5,090 bases of DNA from Elusimicrobiota bacterium (GTDB lineage Bacteria; Elusimicrobiota; Elusimicrobia; UBA1565; UBA9628): NCBI GenBank assembly GCA_028865585.1, contig JAGWJU010000108.1, forward strand, positions 1 through 5,090, given 5' to 3'. A model generated the notes under the pieces. That model was not told where the DNA came from. It worked only from the letters and a program-made list of their open reading frames with translations, and did no database searches. A program made the translations under genes and the position numbers. Shown here one piece after another: positions 1-5,090 of the stretch; position 1 is the stretch's first letter; the number at the start of each line of letters is the position of its first letter.

Positions 1-1
1 C

Positions 2-553
2 GGACGCGTCACCAAGCTCGTTTTAAGCCATCATCCCTTCGATTTGTCCGGCTGGGAGGGCGCGCTCTATCCTTTTGCTTTCGCCAGTTCCGCCCACCAT
101 TCCATCGCCAGGGAAATCCACACGGCGCCGCCCGCGCGGCAAACCTTCCAGGCTGGGCAGGCCCCTTATAACGGCTTTTCCGTCTGCACGTTCCGGGCCC
201 AGGTGGAAGGCTGGCACCCCAAGGATATTCCCGCCCCCTACGCCCATTACAACGCCGACTGCGACGAGGCCATGTTTTTCTCCAACACGGCCTACGGAGC
301 GCGGCGCGGCGTCATCGAGCCCGGCTCTCTGACCTTCCACCCCGGGGCTCTGCCTCACAGCCCGCAAGGCAACGCCGCCCTGGAATCCCGAAAGGCGCGC
401 GGCAAAATTTCCTCCTACTTGGCGGTGATGCTGGACACCTATTTTGAAAGCCTGCAACCGACGAAAGACGCGCTCGCGGTCAGCGACAAAGCTTACGCGC
501 TGAGCTGGCACCGAATGGCGAAAACCGCACGCTCGGAGACGGCCTCGGCTTAA
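2..553 (+). CDS. hmgA: Homogentisate 1,2-dioxygenase, C-terminal part (5' end outside window)
   Basis: This enzyme opens the aromatic ring of homogentisate with O2 and Fe(II) to give maleylacetoacetate, in cytoplasmic tyrosine/phenylalanine breakdown. The reading frame is open from the left edge, so the start is missing. The 183 codons seen are under half of the family's roughly 380-440 residues. Family landmarks in order are HHPFDLSGWEG (codons 29-61), IHTAPPARQTF, APYAHYNADCDE, a FHPGALPH segment and a C-terminal LAVMLDTYF. By analogy with human H335/E341/H371, the Fe ligands should be His (codon 245-247), Glu (266-268) and His (356-358). A further His at 338-340 keeps the six-residue spacing of the human H365/H371 pair. 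The form of these motifs fits the bacterial branch with an 'HSNVDSDE'-like motif rather than the human-like 'HRNCMSE' branch. The usual PPVHQTF motif reads PPARQTF here. The gene lies 6 bp before the flavin reductase gene, probably in one operon. Confidence 0.9.
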   Translation, partial: GRVTKLVLSHHPFDLSGWEGALYPFAFASSAHHSIAREIHTAPPARQTFQAGQAPYNGFSVCTFRAQVEGWHPKDIPAPYAHYNADCDEAMFFSNTAYGARRGVIEPGSLTFHPGALPHSPQGNAALESRKARGKISSYLAVMLDTYFESLQPTKDALAVSDKAYALSWHRMAKTARSETASA

Positions 554-559
554 AATTCC

Positions 560-1174
560 ATGAACCTGGACCCGCGAACCCTGAGCGCACGCGAGCGCTA
601 CGCCCTGCTGATTCAAACCATCGTGCCCCGGCCCATCGCCTGGGTTTCCACCATCGACGCCCAGGGCGCCTTAAACTTGGCCCCGTTCAGCTTTTTTACG
701 GGCATCGCGGCCGAGCCCATGAGCGTGTGCTTCGCCCCGGTCAACAACCGGCACGGCGCGGAAAAAGACACCCTCATCAACGTGCGGCAGACAGGTGAAT
801 TCGTGGTCAACTCCGTCAGCGAGGAGAACGCCGCGCGCATGAACGAGACCTCGGCCGAATATCCCTACGGGGTCAACGAATTCGAAAAAGCGGGCCTCAC
901 GCCCGAACCCAGCGTGGCGGTCAAGCCGCCGCGCGTCAAGGAATCTCCCATTCAAATGGAGTGCCGCCTTCTGCAAATCGTGACGCTGAGCTCCGGCCCC
1001 CTCGGCGGACACTTGGTCATCGGAGAAGTCGTCCATTTTCATGCGGCCGAGCCTCCGTGGGACGGCGAAACCCTGCGGCGCGAGGATTTCAAAGCCATCG
1101 GCCGCATGGGCGGCGCGTGGTACGCCCGAACCAGCGACTGCTTTGAAATGAGGCGGCCGGAGGGTCCGCGATGA
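560..1174 (+). CDS. Flavin reductase-like FMN-binding protein (DIM6/NTAB, flavoredoxin type)
   Basis: This 204-residue protein of the flavin reductase-like domain family (split beta-barrel) probably binds FMN and acts in the cytoplasm as a reductase or electron carrier. The whole length is one domain. Characteristic stretches are PRPIAWVST (residues 23-31) followed by N.APFSFF (39-46), which line the flavin site; KDTLINVRQTGEFVVN (69-84); the GEVVHFH strand (155-161); and IGRMGGAWYAR near the C-terminus (180-190). Length is normal for the family. It starts 6 bp after the hmgA stop in the same frame, with no clear Shine-Dalgarno sequence, so translation is probably coupled to hmgA. Its TGA stop overlaps the ATG of the next gene (ATGA). 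The substrate cannot be read from sequence. Its place between two homogentisate-pathway genes suggests a role in aromatic breakdown, for example supplying reduced flavin, but no such step is needed in the standard pathway. Confidence 0.85.
   Translation: MNLDPRTLSARERYALLIQTIVPRPIAWVSTIDAQGALNLAPFSFFTGIAAEPMSVCFAPVNNRHGAEKDTLINVRQTGEFVVNSVSEENAARMNETSAEYPYGVNEFEKAGLTPEPSVAVKPPRVKESPIQMECRLLQIVTLSSGPLGGHLVIGEVVHFHAAEPPWDGETLRREDFKAIGRMGGAWYARTSDCFEMRRPEGPR
1159..1163 (+). promoter_or_regulatory. Ribosome binding site for the HPPD-like gene
   Basis: GGAGG lies 7 bases before the ATG at 1171, inside the 3' end of the flavin reductase gene. It is the clearest Shine-Dalgarno sequence in the left operon. 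It supports the 1171 start and means this gene need not depend solely on the ATGA overlap for initiation. Confidence 0.7.
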
Positions 1175-1932
1175 AAAAGCCGTTCCAGAATCTCGTCGTC
1201 GATCACATGACTTTCCTCGTCGAGCCGCGCTTCTACAAGGTCGCCTACGCCTTGTTCCGGATCGTTTTCGGCGTCGATTCCGGCGACATCCTCTACGAGA
1301 AGCGGAGCCGCTGGCCCGGAGCCTCAAAAGAGGAGTCCATGACATTCGCCGCCCGCATCGGCGAAGCCGAAAAAACGCGCGGCCTTGGGCAGAGCATCAT
1401 CGCCGTCGTGCAGCCCAGCGAGCCTAGGGGTCAGAAGTCCCACGTGCGGGACATGCTCAAGAACCGGGGCGGCAGCGCTCATTGGCAGCACATCGCCCTG
1501 CGCACGCCGGACTTGCTGGCTTTTCATCGTCACGCCGCGGAGCGAGGCGTCAACTTCATCACGCCCATCCTGAAGGACGCCGAGGAGGACCTCATCCAGG
1601 TCTTCAGCGGCGAGTGGATTCTCCCAGGACGAGCGCCGTCCGGGATCTTCTTCGAGTTCGTCCAGCGCAGCCCCGGGCGAGGTCTTCTTCAAAAATTGGC
1701 GGCGGCTAACCGCCAGTCCTGGTTCCGGGACAAGACCTTTCTGGGCCTCTACCAGGAAAAAGAAGCCGAATACCGAAGAGGCAAGGTCGTCCCGTTCATC
1801 GATCCGAAGCTCTTCTTTATCATCGAGAGAATTCTCGCGTCAAAGCCGTTGTGGAGCATCTCCCAGGGCGATTTGGCCCGAGTCGAGCGGGAAATGAAGC
1901 GCTTCGCCGGCCAGCGACGCCGCGGGAATTAA
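1171..1932 (+). CDS. Compact 4-hydroxyphenylpyruvate dioxygenase-like protein (VOC superfamily)
   Basis: HPPD converts 4-hydroxyphenylpyruvate to homogentisate with Fe(II) and O2, the step before HmgA. The 253-residue product matches only the catalytic C-terminal half of HPPD (normally about 350-400 residues). Likely metal ligands are His12 (VDHMTFLV), His107 (WQHIALRT) and Glu162 (FFEFVQRS). Gln106, Gln143 and Phe145 (LIQVFSG) correspond to substrate-pocket residues of plant HPPD (Q307, Q379, F381). The PINEP motif is QPSEP here, so the pocket Asn appears replaced. The segment between the second and third ligands is about 27 residues shorter than in human HPPD. Residues 185-204 resemble the C-terminal lid helix and keep a Phe at 190. 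Residues 205-253 are a basic extension I do not recognise. The start is fixed by GGAGG at 1159-1163 and the ATGA overlap. Function as the pathway's HPPD is inferred from ligands plus context; another VOC dioxygenase is possible. Confidence 0.75.
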   Translation: MKKPFQNLVVDHMTFLVEPRFYKVAYALFRIVFGVDSGDILYEKRSRWPGASKEESMTFAARIGEAEKTRGLGQSIIAVVQPSEPRGQKSHVRDMLKNRGGSAHWQHIALRTPDLLAFHRHAAERGVNFITPILKDAEEDLIQVFSGEWILPGRAPSGIFFEFVQRSPGRGLLQKLAAANRQSWFRDKTFLGLYQEKEAEYRRGKVVPFIDPKLFFIIERILASKPLWSISQGDLARVEREMKRFAGQRRRGN

Positions 1933-1935
1933 GCC

Positions 1936-2757
1936 ATGGAAGAACACGATCCCGAGCAGACGCCATCACCCAAGCGCCGCACCGGCGCTCCCATCGCCCT
2001 GGCCGCCGCCGCCGTGGCCGCCGCCGTATCCTTGGGCGTCTATTACCGCTACAACCAGGAGATGCGCAAATCCTCTACGACTAATCTGAGCGGATTCGAC
2101 ATCGCCCGAAGCCAGATGCCCGCCGCGAATCAGCCGTCGTCGCCCTCTCCCTCGGCCGAAACGCCTCCTCAGCCGGCCAGCGGCGGATTGTCCCTAGTTC
2201 GGGGCGGATTCCAGCCGTCCCCGCAGAATGCCGCGAGTTCTCCCTCCGAGCAGGCGGACAAAGAGCTTGCGGCCGCCTGCCGCGCCCATGAGGGCGAGGT
2301 GAGAGCCTTGGCCATCGCCTACACCAAAAAATACCCGATCATCGCCCAATACGGCCGGGACTGGATGAGTTATCCGGATTTGCGGAAGCTCGGCTACGAT
2401 TACATGAACAACCACGATCCCGTCGCCTTCATCAGGGGCGTCGCGGCCTCCCCCAACTTCCGCATCCTGGTGCGCAAATACGCCGGCCAGCCCGCCATCC
2501 GGTCTTTCGCCATGGACGTCGTCACTCACGCGCCCGCCGACGTCCTTTCCGCCGCGTCCGCCTATCTAAACAACAACCAAAACATGACGTCTCTTGCCAA
2601 CACGATTCTGACGGCTTTAGGGCTTCCCGCAGGACTTATCGGCACGAGCAGTTCCGGCGCGCCTCGAATCGACGCCGGGGCGATGATTCAATCCGTTCTC
2701 AACAACCCGCCCAGCCAGCAACAACAAAGCGGCACACCGACCCTGTCGCAACCCTAA
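1936..2757 (+). CDS. Unknown single-pass membrane-anchored protein with helical domain
   Basis: I do not recognise this 273-residue protein. The N-terminus is charged and ends in KRR (residues 13-15). It is followed by one Ala-rich transmembrane segment (about 18-37), which by the positive-inside rule leaves the C-terminus in the periplasm. Residues 50-108 are a low-complexity Pro/Ser/Ala/Gln linker. Residues 109-235 look like a compact, mostly helical domain with a single Cys (115), an aromatic-rich stretch around WMSYPDLRKLGYDYMNNHDP (143-162) and a VTHAPADVL segment (196-204). The tail (255-273) is again Pro/Gln/Ser-rich. The ATG is 3 bp after the preceding stop, in the same frame and without a strong Shine-Dalgarno sequence, so it is probably translated by coupling from the HPPD-like gene. 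It is the last gene of the run. Nothing in it suggests an enzyme active site; an envelope or scaffold role is a guess. Confidence 0.75.
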   Translation: MEEHDPEQTPSPKRRTGAPIALAAAAVAAAVSLGVYYRYNQEMRKSSTTNLSGFDIARSQMPAANQPSSPSPSAETPPQPASGGLSLVRGGFQPSPQNAASSPSEQADKELAAACRAHEGEVRALAIAYTKKYPIIAQYGRDWMSYPDLRKLGYDYMNNHDPVAFIRGVAASPNFRILVRKYAGQPAIRSFAMDVVTHAPADVLSAASAYLNNNQNMTSLANTILTALGLPAGLIGTSSSGAPRIDAGAMIQSVLNNPPSQQQQSGTPTLSQP

Positions 2758-2777
2758 ATCCAGGGCGCCCGCCCCAA

Positions 2778-3059
2778 CTATTGATTCGCCGGGCACTGCC
2801 CGTTGGCCGGCATGTTCGGGTTTGAACTGCAGGTCCATTGGCAGTTCGTCTGGCTTTGGCAGGCAACCGTGTGCTCCTGCGTGCACTGATTGATGATGGA
2901 CTGGGGCGGGGTCGAAGAGGATGGGGGCGGCGGGCAAAAGCTGCCCCCCTGACTGCACCCCCCGGAGCAGCCCGCAATTCCGCTCGTCATCCCCATGCAG
3001 GCGCTGCCCAAAAGAAACAAAAACGTGCTGCCCATTAAAAGCCTTTTCTTTAGGTTCAT
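2778..3059 (-). CDS. Small cysteine-rich exported protein, probable lipoprotein
   Basis: This 93-residue product has an export signal: KKR at residues 4-6, then a hydrophobic core (about 7-24). IAGC at 28-31 is a good lipobox, so lipid attachment at Cys31 is likely; a cleavage nearer residue 23 by signal peptidase I is the alternative. The mature part has eight Cys (31, 35, 42, 59, 67, 73, 77, 89) in about 63 residues. They sit in a Gly-rich CSGGCSQGGSFC block, a PPPPSSSTPP linker (43-52) and a Gln/Asn-rich C-terminal block with the last five Cys. Oxidised disulfides in the periplasm or at the surface are likely. I do not recognise a family. The gene has its own promoter candidate and a strong Shine-Dalgarno sequence, and runs convergent to the left operon with 20 bp between stops. 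The signal peptide, Shine-Dalgarno sequence and promoter together make it a credible gene despite its size. Confidence 0.75.
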   Translation of the reverse strand: MNLKKRLLMGSTFLFLLGSACMGMTSGIAGCSGGCSQGGSFCPPPPSSSTPPQSIINQCTQEHTVACQSQTNCQWTCSSNPNMPANGQCPANQ

Positions 3060-3063
3060 AAAT

Positions 3064-3073
3064 CTCCCTTCCT
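3064..3073 (-). promoter_or_regulatory. Ribosome binding site for the cysteine-rich protein gene
   Basis: On the minus strand the sequence AGGAAGGGAG ends 4 bases before the ATG at 3059. Its AGGA core lies 10 bases from the start and its GGGAG core 4 bases, so either can pair with 16S rRNA. It fixes this start codon. Confidence 0.65.
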
Positions 3074-3088
3074 ATCCATAATTATTAG

Positions 3089-3115
3089 TTTATAGCCGCT
3101 CACTCTGATTGTCAA
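3089..3115 (-). promoter_or_regulatory. Candidate sigma70-type promoter for the cysteine-rich protein gene
   Basis: On the minus strand a perfect -35 hexamer TTGACA (3115-3110) is followed 15 bases later by TATAAA (3094-3089), a 5/6 match to the -10 consensus. The spacer is 2 bases shorter than the optimum. TAAACT (3092-3087) at 17 bases is a weaker alternative. The surrounding stretch is clearly AT-richer than the flanking genes, and the start codon lies 30 bases further on, leaving a short 5' leader. The promoter lies in the roughly 100 bp gap after the alpha/beta hydrolase gene, so this small gene can be transcribed independently of the porin-hydrolase pair. It would be active only if a housekeeping sigma factor of the usual type is present. 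Confidence 0.45.
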
Positions 3116-3160
3116 TCCTCACCGCCGCTTTTATCCGACTTTTTACCGCAGCGCCCGCGC

Positions 3161-4078
3161 TTATAGGTTCTTCAAAAATTTGTCCGCCACGTAGCGCGGC
3201 AGCCAAAAAAGATTGACAATGGATGAATAGTGGCCGAAAGGAACCCAAACTTGGCGGCTGTCCGGGAATGCGTACTTGAGCTTGCGCGCGTAGGCCCGCG
3301 GAATGATGTGGTCGAACCACCCGTTCATCAAGAAGACCTTCTTGCCCTTATTTCGCGCTCGGTAATCGATAGGATCGAGTCCCGGCCACGCCTTGGCCAT
3401 CTCCTGGGGAGTCACTTTGAGCTTGCGGATGAACGCCCGGGTCATGGCGCTGTGTTCGACTAAATGCGGGAAATCCGCCCCACCCAAAAGGAACACGGCG
3501 TAGCTGGGCGTCGAGTCCACGGAATAAGTTGCGGCGCCCACGAGGGATCCCAGGCTGATGCCGAAAATCCCGATGCGGCGCGGATCCACGGCGGGGTTTC
3601 CCCGAATCCAGGCCAAGGTCCGGCGGGCATCCAAGACTGATTCGCGGAAATTAAAAGCCAGTTCATGGGCGCTATGGGCCAAAAACACCTGCCCGCTGGG
3701 AACCAGCGGCGCCGGAACCCGGTGGAACTGATAGGGCATCTCAATCCACATCACCGCGAAGCCGTCCTTGCGGAACCGTTTCATAAACTGGTTCTCAATC
3801 CAGATATTCGGCTCGGCCATCCCCGGCAGAACCAGGATGCACGGATAGCGTTTGCCGGCCGGGCCGTTGGGAGCGAAGAAATGCCCCCAGACCGTGTTAT
3901 TGGGCTTGAACAGGCTTTTGAGCGCCGTGGGATACTTGACGAGATATTCCGTATCTCGGGCCCCGCGATTGACCATCGTAACGGTCGCGGGGAAAGGCTT
4001 ATTCGAATAATTGAGCGGACCGGCCCAGAGCCGCCCGCTCATTCCTCCCGCCGCAACAAGAATGAGGAGCAACCGCAT
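3161..4078 (-). CDS. Exported alpha/beta hydrolase (esterase/lipase-like)
   Basis: This is a serine hydrolase of the alpha/beta fold; the substrate is unknown. Numbered from the ATG at 4078 (305 residues), the nucleophile elbow is GISLG with Ser175, preceded by DPRRIGIFG as is usual for esterases and peptidases. The acid is probably Asp256 (NGWFDHIIP) and the base His283 (PFGHYSS). VLPGM around 83-87 would supply the oxyanion hole. The N-terminus is a short signal peptide (MR, hydrophobic 3-14, possible cleavage after Ala19 in LWA-GP), so it acts in the periplasm or outside. A TTG at 4084 would add two residues and overlap the porin stop. The ATG is preferred because AGGA at 4087-4090 lies 8 bases upstream of it and only 2 from the TTG. 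It follows the porin gene by 2 bp and is probably co-transcribed. Some resemblance to dienelactone hydrolase-like and ABHD18-like proteins is visible, not enough to name a family. Confidence 0.85.
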   Translation of the reverse strand: MRLLLILVAAGGMSGRLWAGPLNYSNKPFPATVTMVNRGARDTEYLVKYPTALKSLFKPNNTVWGHFFAPNGPAGKRYPCILVLPGMAEPNIWIENQFMKRFRKDGFAVMWIEMPYQFHRVPAPLVPSGQVFLAHSAHELAFNFRESVLDARRTLAWIRGNPAVDPRRIGIFGISLGSLVGAATYSVDSTPSYAVFLLGGADFPHLVEHSAMTRAFIRKLKVTPQEMAKAWPGLDPIDYRARNKGKKVFLMNGWFDHIIPRAYARKLKYAFPDSRQVWVPFGHYSSIVNLFWLPRYVADKFLKNL

Positions 4079-4080
4079 CC

Positions 4081-5090
4081 TCAAAATCCTACTACGAATG
4101 ACAGGGCCGTTTGGTAGACGTTAAGTCGACCCAGGGAATTAGGCAGGCTCGCGAGCACAGACCCCTGCTCGGAACTGGCGTTGCCCACGTGGTAAACGTT
4201 GCCGTCTGTGGCGCGGCCCAAAACCCAGTAGGACCACTCCAGCTTAACCCAAAAATGATCAGAAACCTGGTAATTCAACGCGGCGGTATATTTGTCCATC
4301 TGGGTGGTGACGCGCGGCCCCGCCGAATTGAGCGCATCAAGGGAGGAATACTGCGTGCCATTGGCGTATTGATTGAAGAACAAGTCCAACGCCGGCCCGT
4401 GCCGCCACATTTGGTTGACAACCAAAATCCCAGTCAATCGCTTGCCGAACGGCGGCGTCCTCATCACCGGAAATGCCGCCTGCACATAATAGCCCTGGTT
4501 AATCTCATAATCCTGGCCGAGCTGCACGGTCGTTTGGGCGTCATTTTGATGCGCCCCGCTTAAAAACGGCGTTTCTACCGGTGCCAAGAATTGATTCAGG
4601 CTGTAAACGTACTCGCCGGCAAATTTGATCCCTTTATAGTCGAACGTCAAATCGGCGTCATACATCTGGTAGTTCAGGTTCTGCTCCAGGTTGTATTCGC
4701 CCCCCATCGCGGACAGCCCCAGATTGACGCCGTTCAAATTTGAAACGCTTTCAGGAATCGGCCAAGGCAGACGCAAATCGCCCAGGGCGAAGACCACGCG
4801 CGCTCCGGGAGATTTTGAGTTGTTGTTGTCCGCCAAATTGTTGTCCTGATGGCCGAAGTCGATGTTCGTGCCGTCGCCCGGGATGGGCGGTACGCCCAAA
4901 TTATCGGTATTGGGAAAAGTGCGCAGCCGGTTGCTCTCCTCCCCTAGGCCGTTGACCACGAAAAACGTGATTTCATCTGGAATCCACGGCTTATCGATGG
5001 GCGGATAATAACTGATTCGTCCGCCTAGGTCGGTGTACCCAACGGTCAAAGGCGGACGCGGAGAATTGAGGCGAACCACCAAGTCCAAGC
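4081..5090 (-). CDS. Outer-membrane beta-barrel porin-like protein, C-terminal part
   Basis: The frame is open to the right edge, so the N-terminus and signal peptide lie outside the window; the TTG near 5088 is not a credible start. The 335 residues seen show alternating amphipathic strands with aromatic girdle residues, such as DADLTFDYKGIKFAGEYVYS (144-163), GYYVQAAFPV, DKYTAALNYQV and FWVKLEWSYWVLG. They are separated by polar loops rich in Asn, Gly, Asp and Gln, for example around 72-93. The protein ends in YQTALSFVVGF, a typical C-terminal beta-signal with final Phe recognised by BamA. The layout is like general or phosphate-selective (OprP/OprO-like) porins, which diffuse small solutes across the outer membrane. 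Specific substrate cannot be told. The porin-type call is firm as to barrel, weaker as to subfamily. The exported hydrolase gene follows 2 bp downstream, suggesting joint use of an extracellular substrate. Confidence 0.8.
   Translation of the reverse strand, partial: LDLVVRLNSPRPPLTVGYTDLGGRISYYPPIDKPWIPDEITFFVVNGLGEESNRLRTFPNTDNLGVPPIPGDGTNIDFGHQDNNLADNNNSKSPGARVVFALGDLRLPWPIPESVSNLNGVNLGLSAMGGEYNLEQNLNYQMYDADLTFDYKGIKFAGEYVYSLNQFLAPVETPFLSGAHQNDAQTTVQLGQDYEINQGYYVQAAFPVMRTPPFGKRLTGILVVNQMWRHGPALDLFFNQYANGTQYSSLDALNSAGPRVTTQMDKYTAALNYQVSDHFWVKLEWSYWVLGRATDGNVYHVGNASSEQGSVLASLPNSLGRLNVYQTALSFVVGF
4087..4090 (-). promoter_or_regulatory. Ribosome binding site deciding the hydrolase start
   Basis: AGGA on the minus strand, inside the last codons of the porin gene, lies 8 bases before the ATG at 4078 and only 2 bases before the alternative TTG at 4084. 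The spacing favours the ATG. Confidence 0.5.

Noticed and set aside
23..616. Minus-strand open frame opposite hmgA
   Set aside because: The plus-strand translation matches homogentisate dioxygenase motifs in order; the antisense product has no recognisable features.
671..1345. Long minus-strand open frame opposite the flavin reductase and HPPD-like genes
   Set aside because: Arg-rich low-complexity translation typical of the antisense of a GC-rich gene; the plus-strand frames match known families.
1999..2030. GCC-rich tandem triplets as a microsatellite or repeat element
   Set aside because: They simply encode the Ala-rich transmembrane helix of the membrane-anchored protein.
2790..2802. 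Inverted repeat CGGGCACTGCCCG near the convergent stops as an intrinsic terminator
   Set aside because: The loop would be 1-3 bases, there is no T-run on either side, and it lies inside the coding end of the Cys-rich gene; likely chance in GC-rich DNA.
3146..3165. GC-rich partial hairpin at the end of the hydrolase gene (minus strand) as a terminator
   Set aside because: Only a 4-5 base stem, and the following sequence on the minus strand is A-rich rather than T-rich.
4082..4084. TTG as the start of the alpha/beta hydrolase
   Set aside because: AGGA is only 2 bases away, too close; the ATG at 4078 has an 8-base spacing and still gives a proper signal peptide.
3665..4117. Plus-strand open frame of 150 codons opposite the hydrolase
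   Set aside because: The minus strand carries a signal peptide and a full catalytic triad; the plus-strand product is a shadow.
4111..4563. Plus-strand open frame opposite the porin
   Set aside because: The minus-strand product shows beta-barrel strands and a C-terminal beta-signal; the plus-strand product is a shadow.

Overview
The window is dense bacterial DNA of fairly high GC with short intergenic gaps. A C-terminal outer-membrane beta-barrel, two genes with Sec-type export signals and a membrane-anchored protein point to a diderm (Gram-negative) organism. I could not place it taxonomically from sequence alone. The homogentisate dioxygenase resembles the actinobacterial/Bacteroidetes-like branch more than the classic proteobacterial/human HmgA branch, so the source may be a less-studied phylum; this is a weak inference.

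Left half (1-2757, + strand): a tightly packed run of four genes that looks like one operon. It opens inside the 3' part of a homogentisate 1,2-dioxygenase gene (hmgA). Next come a DIM6/NTAB-type flavin reductase-like FMN-binding protein (6 bp gap), a compact 253-residue protein that keeps the metal-binding residues of 4-hydroxyphenylpyruvate dioxygenase (HPPD) but lacks its N-terminal half (4 bp ATGA overlap), and an unrecognised single-pass membrane-anchored protein (3 bp gap). The first and third would give consecutive steps of tyrosine/phenylalanine breakdown: 4-hydroxyphenylpyruvate to homogentisate to maleylacetoacetate. The flavin protein and the membrane protein have no assigned place in that pathway.

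Right half (2778-5090, - strand), convergent with the first: a partial outer-membrane porin-like beta-barrel enters from the right edge. It is followed after 2 bp by an exported alpha/beta hydrolase with a complete Ser-Asp-His triad. After a roughly 100 bp AT-richer gap carrying a good promoter candidate comes a small, cysteine-rich, probably lipid-anchored protein. The two gene sets meet tail to tail with only 20 bp between stop codons and no clear intrinsic terminator.

No RNA genes, CRISPR arrays, insertion sequences, integrase genes or phage genes were seen. The item most worth following is the compact HPPD-like enzyme in its homogentisate operon. I see no convincing evidence of a wholly new multi-gene system.
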